DNA of 11,943 bases from DATNNN01 sp035601815 (GTDB taxonomy: Bacteria; Pseudomonadota; Alphaproteobacteria; Rhizobiales; Xanthobacteraceae): positions 1 through 11,943 of the forward strand of contig DATNNN010000148.1 of the NCBI GenBank assembly GCA_035601815.1, read 5' to 3'. Every line of letters starts with the position of its first letter. Within the stretch, counting starts at the first letter, position 1. Made by a program: the position numbers and the translations under genes. Shown here one piece after another: positions 1-6,340 of this stretch. The notes under the pieces are model-generated. The model searched no databases. It was not told where the DNA came from and saw nothing but the letters and a program-made list of their open reading frames with translations.

Positions 1-349
1 GCAGGCGGCGTCCGACGAGCGCCTCGATGCGCTCGACTCGCTGCTGTGGACCTACCGCGACGACAGCTTCCTCGCCCACGTCACCGATCGCGAGGCGGAG
101 GCGGGCGAGAGCCTCGTGGTGCTCACCACCCGGCCGCACAACCCGAACGGCGCGCAAGTGCGCTTCCTCGTGGACAACGTGGCGGGCGAGGGCCTCGGCG
201 CCTATGAGCGCGCCATCTATCTCTTCGACGGCAACGATCCCGACGCCGTCGATCAGGCGCGCGACCAATGGAAGGAAGCCGAGGGCGAGGGCTTCGGCGT
301 CGTCTACTGGCTCCAGAACGGCAACGGCCGCTGGCAGAAGAAGGCCTAG
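1..349 (+). CDS. holC: DNA polymerase III chi subunit, 3' part (5' end outside window)
   Basis: The visible reading frame begins at base 2 and gives about 115 C-terminal residues of a HolC-type protein. The chi subunit belongs to the clamp-loader complex of DNA polymerase III and links it, with psi where present, to single-stranded DNA-binding protein. Seen here: the segments SLLWTYRDDSFLAHV, VVLTTRPHNPNGAQVRFLVD, then IYLFDG and a C-terminal helix ending in GRWQKKA. The order 'WTY..DSFLPH', a P.N.A...F.VD block, 'R.IYLFDG' and 'AR..WK' is characteristic of the family. The family is about 145-150 aa, so roughly 30-35 residues are missing upstream. In related genomes the gene often follows pepA, which cannot be checked here. 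Its TAG stop shares the palindrome CTAG with the stop of the facing DinB gene. Confidence 0.9.
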   Translation, partial: QAASDERLDALDSLLWTYRDDSFLAHVTDREAEAGESLVVLTTRPHNPNGAQVRFLVDNVAGEGLGAYERAIYLFDGNDPDAVDQARDQWKEAEGEGFGVVYWLQNGNGRWQKKA

Positions 350-870
350 CTCGCTCGGCTGAGGTCGACGCCGGTCTCGCGCTGGAACATCAGGAGATCG
401 AGCGACGGCGCAAAGTCGCGGCCGCGCAGGCCGGTAAGCAGCGCGTGCACCTGGCCGCGATGGTGGGTCTGGTGATTGAAGAAGTGGTCGATCGCGGGCG
501 CGAGCGGCTGGGTGATCGTCTTCGGGTTGACGATGGTCCGGTAGGTGAACTCGCTCCCGAGCTTCGCCTGGTCGAGCCCCTCCATATAGCGCGCGATGCG
601 CTCGTCCTCGGCGCGCCGCGCCGCGTGCAAGTCGGCGAGGCGGTCGAACAGGATGGCGTCGAGCTCGGTCGGGTAATCTCCGGTGCCGTCGAAGCGGTGC
701 ATCCAGATGCGATCGGCGACCAGGAGATGGTTGAGCGTGCCGTGCACCGATTTGAAGAAGGCGCCGCGGTCGGCGCGGTACTCGGCGTCGGAGAGCTCTG
801 CCGCTTTGGCGTACAGGCGCTCGTTGGCCCAGCGGTTGAAGGCGGCGAACGTGCGATAGCGATCGGTCAT
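346..870 (-). CDS. DinB/YfiT-fold metal-binding family protein
   Basis: This 174-residue protein has the four-helix DinB fold. The N-terminal helix carries FNRWANERLY (11-20), a typical DinB start. The three expected metal ligands are visible: H48 in LNHLLVADRIW, and the HxxxH pair H133/H137 in FNHQTHHRGQVHALL. Family members bind a divalent metal; some are thiol-dependent transferases, but the substrate of this one cannot be read from sequence. The ATG lies seven bases after the stop of the upstream membrane-protein gene on the same strand. Its ribosome binding site (GAGGG) overlaps that stop (TGAGGG), so the two are probably co-transcribed and perhaps translationally coupled. The name DinB is historical: it does not mean DNA polymerase IV. 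The fold is clear, the function open. Confidence 0.88.
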   Translation of the reverse strand: MTDRYRTFAAFNRWANERLYAKAAELSDAEYRADRGAFFKSVHGTLNHLLVADRIWMHRFDGTGDYPTELDAILFDRLADLHAARRAEDERIARYMEGLDQAKLGSEFTYRTIVNPKTITQPLAPAIDHFFNHQTHHRGQVHALLTGLRGRDFAPSLDLLMFQRETGVDLSRAS

Positions 871-877
871 GGCGCCC

Positions 878-2284
878 TCAGAGCGCGAAACGTACCACGA
901 TTTCGCGGAGCACGATGACCGCGGCGATGAGGGCGAGCGGCCCCGCGCGATAGGCGAGCGGCGCGTCGCGCCGCGTGAGCACGCGCGCCACCACCACCGG
1001 CGTCGCCGCCGCCGCGCACAGCATTGTCCAGAAGACGTAGCGGTAGTCGCTGGCGATGCCGACGAGGCCGAAGCCGAGCGCGTACAGCGCGCCGGAGAGC
1101 GCGAGCGCGAGCGTGATCTGCCGCGTCGCCGCGTTCGGGATCGCGAGCGCCGCCCACGCCCAGGCGAGGCAGACGAGCAGGAACACGTAGGGCCGGCCGA
1201 ATGGCGTGTCGTTGATCGCCTGCGAGAACCAGTCGATGGCTCGATAGAGGAACGTCGGCGTGAACGTGAACTCGGTTTGGTTCGTCGACTGCCCGCCGGT
1301 GAACACCATCTCCTTGCAGCCGGTGCACATGAACTGCAGGAATCGGTTGATGTGGGCGAGGCGGTGGGTGAGGTAGGCGAGGGGATGCGCGGCGATGCCT
1401 TCGAGCCAGAGCTTGGAGAGTGTGAGCCCGAACTTCGGCTTCAAATTCTCGTAGACCTCCGGGCAGCCGCCCCAGCCGTACACGTCCCAAAAGCGCGGCG
1501 TGTAGCAGGTGCGGTTCTTCGCCGGGAACGCCGGCCCGAAGAGGCCCTGGAAGGCGTCGGCGCCGGAGAAATAGGTGATGCCGCCGAGATCGAACACCTG
1601 CAGCTGCGATATGGGCGCAATGTCCTTCACCCGGAAGAGATAGCGGTCCGCCATCAGGTGCGCCGGCGCCACCAGCGCCGAGAGCACGCAGACGAGGACT
1701 GCGCGCTGCATCAGCCCGCGCGCGGCCCAGCGGCGGCTCGTGGCTGCGCCCGCGACATCGATGAGCGACGGCAGCGCGAACAGGGAGTTCGCGCGCATGA
1801 ACGCGCCCATGACGAGGAACAGCCAAAGGAAGGGCGCGGCAATCCGCCGGATATTTCCGCGCAGGAGGCAGGCGGCGAAGCCGGCGGCGAGCAAGAGGCA
1901 GATGGCCATGCTCACGTCCTTGACCAGCTGGCCGTTGAAGTTGAGCGCCATCGGGAAGAACGCGGCGAGGAACGTGGCGATGGCAATGCCGCGCCCTTCC
2001 GCGATCATGGCGCGCGCGATCAGCCAGAAGCCCGCCCAATAGCCCGCGACGAACAGCACGAGCATCGGCTGCGGGCCGTAGTAGATTTTCTGCAGCGGAA
2101 TCCACAGGAAGCCCAACAGCGGTGGCTGCCAGTTGGTCCAGTCGTTGTCGCGCGCCGCCTTGAAGTAGGCCCAGGCGTCGTGGTGCAGGATGCCGGGATA
2201 GAAGGCGATGAAGTTTAGGATCGCGCCGGCGAATGCCGCGAGCGCCAGAGAGCGCGCGAGACGGATTTCGGCAGTGACGGGCAT
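878..2284 (-). CDS. Polytopic membrane protein, possible GT-C-type glycosyltransferase (unassigned)
   Basis: I do not recognise a named gene. The 468-residue protein starts with a hydrophobic segment (about 12-28) and has roughly ten further membrane spans. The first non-cytoplasmic loop contains FYPGILHHDAWAYF (28-41) and then WQPPLLGF (52-59). Later come NGQLVKD (117-123) and FMRANS (162-167). An acidic residue after the first span, a [H/Q]PP element and a following KD and RxN resemble polytopic sugar-transferase-like (GT-C or DUF6020-like) proteins, but that is inference. A large loop at about 245-345 holds four cysteines, in RTCYTPRF, WGGCPEVY and MCTGCKEM. The gene is first of a two-gene minus-strand unit with the DinB gene and diverges from ndk. 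The ATG at 2284 has only a weak ribosome binding site. A longer frame overlapping it is a GC-driven shadow without membrane character. Confidence 0.82.
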   Translation of the reverse strand: MPVTAEIRLARSLALAAFAGAILNFIAFYPGILHHDAWAYFKAARDNDWTNWQPPLLGFLWIPLQKIYYGPQPMLVLFVAGYWAGFWLIARAMIAEGRGIAIATFLAAFFPMALNFNGQLVKDVSMAICLLLAAGFAACLLRGNIRRIAAPFLWLFLVMGAFMRANSLFALPSLIDVAGAATSRRWAARGLMQRAVLVCVLSALVAPAHLMADRYLFRVKDIAPISQLQVFDLGGITYFSGADAFQGLFGPAFPAKNRTCYTPRFWDVYGWGGCPEVYENLKPKFGLTLSKLWLEGIAAHPLAYLTHRLAHINRFLQFMCTGCKEMVFTGGQSTNQTEFTFTPTFLYRAIDWFSQAINDTPFGRPYVFLLVCLAWAWAALAIPNAATRQITLALALSGALYALGFGLVGIASDYRYVFWTMLCAAAATPVVVARVLTRRDAPLAYRAGPLALIAAVIVLREIVVRFAL

Positions 2285-2328
2285 GGCGCGCTCGCTTAGC
2301 GGAGCCCGCTCCCCCTGTCGAGGTGCGC

Positions 2329-2357
2329 TTGCCGCTCACGGGTGCGGCCGCTATAGA
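2329..2357 (+). promoter_or_regulatory. Sigma-70-type promoter of ndk
   Basis: TTGCCG (2329-2334) and TATAGA (2352-2357) are separated by exactly 17 bases. The -35 is preceded by C, as in the CTTG form common in alphaproteobacterial housekeeping promoters. Transcription would start near 2364 and give a leader of about 25 bases with the AGGA ribosome binding site at 2378-2381. The match is by eye; no start site is known. Confidence 0.6.
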
Positions 2358-2388
2358 CGCGCGACCCGCAACCGTTCAGGACATGGTC

Positions 2389-2811
2389 ATGGCGCGCGAG
2401 CGCACGTTTTCCATCATCAAGCCCGACGCCACCGCGCGCAATCTCACCGGCGCCATCAACGACCGCCTCGAGAAGGCGGGCCTGCGCATCGTCGCGCAGA
2501 AGCGCCTGCGCCTCGACCGCAAGCAGGCCGAGGGCTTCTACGCCGTCCACCGCGAGCGGCCGTTCTTCTCCGGCCTCGTCGCCTTCATGACCTCGGGCCC
2601 GGTGGTGGTGCAGGTGCTGGAAGGCGAGAACGCCGTCACGAAGTACCGCGAGGTCATGGGCGCCACCGACCCGGCCAAGGCCGCCGCCGGCACCATCCGC
2701 AAGGATTTCGCCGAGTCCATCGAGGCGAACTCCGTGCACGGCTCCGACAGCCTCGAGAACGCCGCCAAGGAAGTGGCCTTCTTCTTCAAGCCGAACGAGA
2801 TAGTCGGCTAA
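2389..2811 (+). CDS. ndk: Nucleoside diphosphate kinase
   Basis: Ndk transfers the gamma phosphate of ATP to nucleoside diphosphates through a phosphohistidine intermediate, balancing NTP and dNTP pools in the cytoplasm. The 140-residue product has the family's usual length. Visible: TFSIIKPDA with K11 near the N terminus, the GLRIVAQKR strand, YAVHRERPFF (51-60), MTSGPVVVQVLEG (67-79), and the active-site segment NSVHGSDS with catalytic H117. The start at 2389 is chosen because AGGA (2378-2381) lies seven bases upstream. The ATG at 2383 leaves only one base of spacing, and the longer frame from 2323 adds residues foreign to the family and starts upstream of the promoter's -35 element. It stands alone, convergent with the TerC-family gene 60 bases away. 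I see no strong hairpin terminator in that gap. Confidence 0.97.
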   Translation: MARERTFSIIKPDATARNLTGAINDRLEKAGLRIVAQKRLRLDRKQAEGFYAVHRERPFFSGLVAFMTSGPVVVQVLEGENAVTKYREVMGATDPAKAAAGTIRKDFAESIEANSVHGSDSLENAAKEVAFFFKPNEIVG

Positions 2812-2871
2812 CGCTGCCTACGACCGATCCATTTCAACCGAGTCGTGCGCTTGCCTATTGGGCGAGGACTG

Positions 2872-3798
2872 CTAGGCGCTTTCGGCACTGACGGCTTTAC
2901 GGCCGCGAACCGCGAAATAGACGATCACCAAGATCGCAAACAGCACACCGCGCGCGACCCAAGCCTTGTAGTGGTCTGCGTCGGCGCTGAACATATTTTC
3001 AGCCCAGAAGTTGACCGCGATCCAGACCAGCAAGGCAAGTCCGGCGAACAGTTCGTCGAATGCCAGCGGCCGATGCTTGCGGACTATCCGATAGCCGGCG
3101 AGTACGACGATGACGGCGCCGATCGGCCCGCCCCAGAAGTGGATGACGTCCAACGTCGCCTCGCCGACCCAGCCGGCGACTGCCGGATCGGTCGCCATAA
3201 TGTCGCCCGCGACCCAGCCGAGCAGCGCGCCACCACCCCAGACCAGTACGCGGTAACGCTCTAGCAGCGCCATAATAAGCGCCGCGCCAGCAATGATCAG
3301 CGGAATGCTGGTGGCCAGGCCGAAGATGATCAACGTCGACTTGATTCCGATCGCGTGGGCGATATCAACCTTCGCGGCCGCGAGTTCCGCTGAGGCCGCG
3401 ATTGCGATGACGTTGTCGAGGCTCATCACAATATCGGCGATGGCGACAATGCGCACCGCGCGCCACAAGGTTTCGGCGCCCTCGATGCCGCCTTCTTCTC
3501 CGTCGGCGTCCTCGGTGACAAGCTTAATCGCCACATAGAAAAGCAAGGCGCCGCCGACCAGCTTGAGGTAGGGGTAGGTCATCGCCTGTGCGACAACTAG
3601 TGTGAAGATCACTCGCAGTAGCACGGCGACGCCGGCGCCGAGGATCATGCCCCACAGCCGCTGCTTGGGTGGCAGCGTCAGGCACGCCATTGCGATGACA
3701 ACGGCGTTGTCGCCAGACAGGATGATATTGACGAGAATGATCTGACCCACCGCCACCCAAAACGGCGCGTGCGCCATGTCCTGCCACAGAAAATCCAC
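2872..3798 (-). CDS. TerC/YjbE-family integral membrane protein (probable metal ion transporter)
   Basis: This 308-residue multi-pass protein belongs to the TerC/YjbE group of the LysE-like superfamily. Members export metal ions, Mn2+ being the best-supported substrate for several. The two hallmark repeats are visible: NIILSGDNAVVIAMA (24-38) and DIVMSLDNVIAIAA (122-135), each placing a conserved acidic residue and asparagine in a membrane helix. An acidic loop (EDADGEEGG, 96-104) separates the halves. A C-terminal half of four further helices makes it longer than the shortest YjbE proteins. The start is GTG at 3796-3798, supported by AAGGGGG five to six bases upstream; an ATG seven codons in (3775-3777) lacks that support. 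GC content is about 60% in sampled lines against about 70-80% in neighbours, which may mean later acquisition. The upstream region is rich in inverted repeats. Confidence 0.93.
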   Translation of the reverse strand: MDFLWQDMAHAPFWVAVGQIILVNIILSGDNAVVIAMACLTLPPKQRLWGMILGAGVAVLLRVIFTLVVAQAMTYPYLKLVGGALLFYVAIKLVTEDADGEEGGIEGAETLWRAVRIVAIADIVMSLDNVIAIAASAELAAAKVDIAHAIGIKSTLIIFGLATSIPLIIAGAALIMALLERYRVLVWGGGALLGWVAGDIMATDPAVAGWVGEATLDVIHFWGGPIGAVIVVLAGYRIVRKHRPLAFDELFAGLALLVWIAVNFWAENMFSADADHYKAWVARGVLFAILVIVYFAVRGRKAVSAESA

Positions 3799-3882
3799 CG
3801 CGAACCCCCTTTTTGCGAGCCGCCGGTGATCGGCGATACTTCCCCACGGCGTGGCCGCGGCGCGACAATCTAGCGTCGCCTG
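3799..3882 (-). promoter_or_regulatory. Structured 5' leader of the TerC-family gene (candidate)
   Basis: Three short perfect inverted repeats follow one another before the ribosome binding site: GCGAC/GTCGC (3862-3866 with 3875-3879), CCACG/CGTGG (3844-3848 with 3850-3854, one-base centre) and CGCCG/CGGCG (3821-3825 with 3831-3835). Then comes a purine-rich AAAAAGGGGG. TerC-family and mntP genes in other bacteria are often controlled by the yybP-ykoY Mn2+ riboswitch, but I cannot identify its conserved loops here. In GC-rich DNA such short stems also arise by chance. Confidence 0.3.
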
Positions 3883-3885
3883 ACT

Positions 3886-3914
3886 AGTTTTGGCCAGCGC
3901 GCAGGCTTGGTCAA
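3886..3914 (-). promoter_or_regulatory. Possible promoter of the TerC-family gene
   Basis: Read on the minus strand, TTGACC (3914-3909) is followed after 17 bases by AAAACT (3891-3886). The -35 is good (5 of 6 to TTGACA), the -10 weak. Initiation near 3880 would leave a leader of about 80 bases. Placement just downstream of the hairpin at 3918-3956 is consistent with a boundary between the purMN unit and this gene. Confidence 0.35.
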
Positions 3915-3917
3915 AAG

Positions 3918-3956
3918 CCCACAGCCGGTGATCGCATCACCACCTCTAGATGTGGG
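3918..3956 (-). terminator. Nested inverted repeat after purN: possible terminator or RNA structure
   Basis: An outer perfect 6-bp repeat (CCCACA at 3918-3923, TGTGGG at 3951-3956) encloses an inner perfect 6-bp repeat with a three-base loop (GGTGAT at 3927-3932, ATCACC at 3936-3941). Read on the minus strand, the outer stem is followed by CTTTTG, a short T run. The structure lies 42 bases after the purN stop, where an operon terminator would be expected. The T run is weak and the two stems are separated by internal loops, so it may instead be a regulatory RNA element or operator. Confidence 0.4.
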
Positions 3957-3998
3957 TTAAGCTGCAGCGCAGAAAGCACCGAAGGATGAGCCCGCGGC

Positions 3999-4589
3999 CT
4001 AGATGCCCTTGACCTTACCTTCGGCAACGAGCTTCAGCGCCGCCGGATAGATGCGGTGCTCGGCCGCGAGCACCCGCTCGGCGAGCGAGTCCGCGTCGTC
4101 GCCTTCCACCACCGGCACGCGCGCCTGCAGCACGATCGGGCCGGAATCGAGCTCGGGCACCACGAAGTGCACGGTGCAGCCGTGGATCTTGGCATTGGCG
4201 GCAAGCGCGCGGGCGTGGGTGTCGAGCCCCTTGAACTCCGGCAGCAGCGACGGGTGGATGTTGAGCATCCGGCCGCGCCATGGCTCGACGAAGGAGGCCG
4301 TGAACATGCGCAGGAAGCCGGCGAGGCACACGATATCGATGCGCGCCTCCGCGAGTTTCGCCTGCAACGCCGCCTCGAACGCTTCCCGCGAGGCGAACGC
4401 GCGGTGATCGACGATCGCCGTGGCGATGCCGCGTGCCGTTGCGAACTCGAGGCCCTTGGCGTCCGGCCGGTTGGAGACTACGAGCGCGATCTCGGCGGGA
4501 AAGTCCGGCTCAGTCGCGGCCTCGATCAGGGCGGCCATGTTGGAGCCGCGGCCGGAAATCAGGATCGCCACGCGCTTGCGCGCACTCAT
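3999..4589 (-). CDS. purN: Phosphoribosylglycinamide formyltransferase (GART)
   Basis: PurN transfers a formyl group from 10-formyltetrahydrofolate to GAR, giving FGAR, the third step of de novo purine synthesis in the cytoplasm. The 196-residue protein shows the phosphate-binding loop SGRGSNM (12-18), VVSNRPDAKG (37-46), the catalytic block MLNIHPSLLPEFKG with N110 and H112, and VPELDSGPIV with D148, matching the N/H/D catalytic triad of the E. coli enzyme. A longer in-frame extension to 4811 is not used: those residues lie over purM and do not resemble the family. Start ATG and the purM stop share ATGA (4586-4589), so translation is coupled to purM. A nested inverted repeat lies downstream. 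Confidence 0.97.
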   Translation of the reverse strand: MSARKRVAILISGRGSNMAALIEAATEPDFPAEIALVVSNRPDAKGLEFATARGIATAIVDHRAFASREAFEAALQAKLAEARIDIVCLAGFLRMFTASFVEPWRGRMLNIHPSLLPEFKGLDTHARALAANAKIHGCTVHFVVPELDSGPIVLQARVPVVEGDDADSLAERVLAAEHRIYPAALKLVAEGKVKGI

Positions 4590-5659
4590 GCGCCGAGCCT
4601 GAGTTTCCCGGTGAACTCCGTGAATTGGACCTTCGGCTCGCCGTCGCCCGCCACGACCTCGCCGAGGCGCACCACCTTTTCGCCGGTGGTCACCAGCGCC
4701 CCCGCCACCATCTCGGCGCGCTTGGCGTCGATCACCACCACGAGGCCGACGCCGCAGTTGAAGGTGCGCAGCATCTCCATGTCCGCAACGCCGCCCGTCT
4801 GCGCCAGCCAAGCGAACACCGGCGTGACCGGAATCGCGCCGAGCTCGATTCGCGCCGCCGTTCCCTTCGGCAGCACCCGCGGGATGTTGTCGACGAAGCC
4901 GCCGCCGGTGATGTGGGCGAGCGCCTTGATTCCGTTCTCCACCTTGAGCGCGGCGAGCACCGCCTTGACGTAAATGCGCGTCGGCGTGAGCAGCGCCTCG
5001 CCGAGCGTTTTTTTCGGCGCGAACGGCGCCGGGGCGTCGAGTCCGAGCCCGGATTGCCCGACGATCTTGCGCACGAGCGAAAAGCCGTTCGAATGCACGC
5101 CGGAGGACGTGACGCCGAGGATCACGTCGCCCGCCGCGACGTCGCGCGGCAGCAGCCGGCCGCGTTCCACGGCGCCGAGCGCAAATCCGGCGAGATCATA
5201 GTCGCCCGCTTGGTAGAGGCCCGGCATCTCCGCGGTCTCGCCGCCGATCAGCGCGCAGCCCGCCTCCTTGCAGCCGGCGGCGATGCCGCCGATCACCGCG
5301 GCGGCGACGTCGGTGTCGAGCTTGCCGCAGGCGAAGTAGTCGAGGAAGAAAAGCGGCTCCGCACCCTGCACGACGAGGTCGTTCACCGACATCGCCACGA
5401 GGTCGATGCCGATGGTGTCGTGGCGGCCGGTGTCGATGGCGAGCTTGATCTTGGTGCCGACCCCGTCGGTGGCGGCGACGAGGAGGGGATCCTTGAAGCG
5501 GGCCCGCGCCAGATCGAACACGCCGCCGAAGCCGCCGATCTCGGCGTCGGCGCCGAGGCGAGCCGTCGCCTTGACCAGGGGCTTGATGCGCTCGACCAGG
5601 CGGTTGCCGGCGTCGATGTCGACGCCCGCTTCGCCGTAGGTGAGCCCGCGTTTCTGCAT
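4586..5659 (-). CDS. purM: Phosphoribosylformylglycinamidine cyclo-ligase (AIR synthetase)
   Basis: PurM closes the imidazole ring, converting FGAM to AIR with ATP, the fifth step of IMP synthesis. The 357-residue protein is close to the usual 345-355. Visible family blocks: YGEAGVDIDAGN (8-19), the ATP-binding ATDGVGTKIKLA (63-74), GIDLVAMSVNDLVVQGAEP (84-102), GGETAEMPGLY (139-149), TSSGVHSNGFSL, and HITGGGF followed by DNIPRVLP in the C-terminal half. The ATG at 5659 has GGAGG five bases upstream on the minus strand. It is the first gene of the purM-purN operon, with a four-base ATGA overlap. It diverges from the CDP-alcohol phosphatidyltransferase gene across about 140 bases. I could not make out a convincing promoter or a purine riboswitch there. 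Confidence 0.98.
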   Translation of the reverse strand: MQKRGLTYGEAGVDIDAGNRLVERIKPLVKATARLGADAEIGGFGGVFDLARARFKDPLLVAATDGVGTKIKLAIDTGRHDTIGIDLVAMSVNDLVVQGAEPLFFLDYFACGKLDTDVAAAVIGGIAAGCKEAGCALIGGETAEMPGLYQAGDYDLAGFALGAVERGRLLPRDVAAGDVILGVTSSGVHSNGFSLVRKIVGQSGLGLDAPAPFAPKKTLGEALLTPTRIYVKAVLAALKVENGIKALAHITGGGFVDNIPRVLPKGTAARIELGAIPVTPVFAWLAQTGGVADMEMLRTFNCGVGLVVVIDAKRAEMVAGALVTTGEKVVRLGEVVAGDGEPKVQFTEFTGKLRLGA

Positions 5660-5740
5660 CTAGCCCTCCGCCGCCGGGGTAGCCCGGGCGGGCCTTTGGC
5701 GCAAGGCAAACAGCAACATACGCGCGGTTCTTTGCCCCGC

Positions 5741-5769
5741 TTGGCAGGAGCCGCATGCGCGCGTTAAGT
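5741..5769 (+). promoter_or_regulatory. Possible promoter of the phosphatidyltransferase-perM-hdaA operon
   Basis: TTGGCA (5741-5746, 5 of 6 to TTGACA) and TTAAGT (5764-5769, 3 of 6) are 17 bases apart. Initiation near 5776 would give a leader of about 25 bases to the GTG start at 5802. The alternative TTG start at 5781 would be almost leaderless. Confidence 0.4.
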
Positions 5770-5801
5770 GCGGGCTGCCTTTGTTCGGGAAACTCGTCCG
5801 C

Positions 5802-6332
5802 GTGAACCTGCCCAACCTCATCACCATCTGCCGCATCGTGCTCGTGCCCTTCGTGGTCTGGGCGATCACGTCCGACCATCTGTTGCTTGCCTTCTGGCTG
5901 TTCATCGTCGCCGGCGTCTCCGACGCCGTCGATGGCTTCCTCGCCAAGTGGCTGGCCGCCACCAGCGAGTTCGGCGCCTACCTCGACCCGCTCGCCGACA
6001 AGGCGCTGTTGATGTCGATCTACGTGGCGCTCGCCATCGTCGGCCTGTTGCCGGCGTGGGTGGTGATCGGGGTGGTGTCGCGCGACATCATGATCCTCGC
6101 CGCCGTCGTCGTCGCCGGCGTCGTCGGCAAGCCGCTGACCGTGCGGCCGCTCTGGATCTCCAAGCTCAACACCATCATCCAGATCCTGCTCGCCGCCCTC
6201 GTTCTCGGGGCGCACGGCTTCGGCGTCGATCCCGGCTATGCCTTGCCGGCGCTGCTCTACGCCGTCGGCGCCTTGACGGGACTTTCGGCGGCGGCCTATC
6301 TCGTGCTCTGGATGCGGCACATGGCGGCCTGA
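5802..6332 (+). CDS. CDP-alcohol phosphatidyltransferase family protein
   Basis: This membrane enzyme class joins a CDP-activated lipid (such as CDP-diacylglycerol) to an alcohol with release of CMP. The complete signature is visible: D41-A-V-D44-G45...A48-K49-x8-G58-x3-D62-x3-D66, in SDAVDGFLAK and GAYLDPLADK, with lysine in place of the usual arginine at 49. The N terminus NLPNLITICRIVLVP is typical of PgsA-like phosphatidylglycerophosphate synthases, and about five to six membrane spans follow. I chose GTG at 5802 (176 aa) because relatives begin just before 'xPNLIT'. A TTG at 5781 would add seven residues. The exact alcohol acceptor is not readable: glycerol-3-phosphate is the best guess, but alphaproteobacteria often have another pgsA elsewhere, so this may be a paralogue. 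First of three tightly spaced genes. Confidence 0.9.
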   Translation: MNLPNLITICRIVLVPFVVWAITSDHLLLAFWLFIVAGVSDAVDGFLAKWLAATSEFGAYLDPLADKALLMSIYVALAIVGLLPAWVVIGVVSRDIMILAAVVVAGVVGKPLTVRPLWISKLNTIIQILLAALVLGAHGFGVDPGYALPALLYAVGALTGLSAAAYLVLWMRHMAA

Positions 6333-6340
6333 CGCGGAGG

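Noticed and set aside
2298..2312. Short inverted repeat GGAGC-CC-GCTCC between the membrane-protein gene and ndk as an operator
   Set aside because: Five-base arms in GC-rich DNA are common, and alternative pairing is equally good; no second copy or promoter overlap supports it.
2285..2328. Promoter for the minus-strand membrane-protein gene
   Set aside because: TCGACA on the minus strand has no acceptable -10 partner at 16-18 bases, and initiation would fall almost on the start codon.
867..2339. A 490-codon minus-strand frame overlapping the membrane protein
   Set aside because: Its product is arginine- and proline-rich without membrane spans or motifs; the 878-2284 frame has clear transmembrane periodicity.
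2812..2871. Bidirectional terminator between ndk and the TerC-family gene
   Set aside because: Only 4-5 bp stems with long loops and no T run could be found by eye.
4433..5767. A 444-codon + strand frame across purM and part of purN
   Set aside because: Shadow of the purMN genes on the other strand; composition typical of antisense frames in GC-rich DNA.
5660..5801. Purine-responsive riboswitch upstream of purM
   Set aside because: No recognisable conserved purine-riboswitch core was visible in the roughly 140-base divergent region.
5768..6340. Upstream extension of the permease frame, suggesting a fusion protein
   Set aside because: This part overlaps the phosphatidyltransferase in another frame, is arginine-rich and low in complexity, and a ribosome binding site occurs at 6336-6340 for a normal-length permease.
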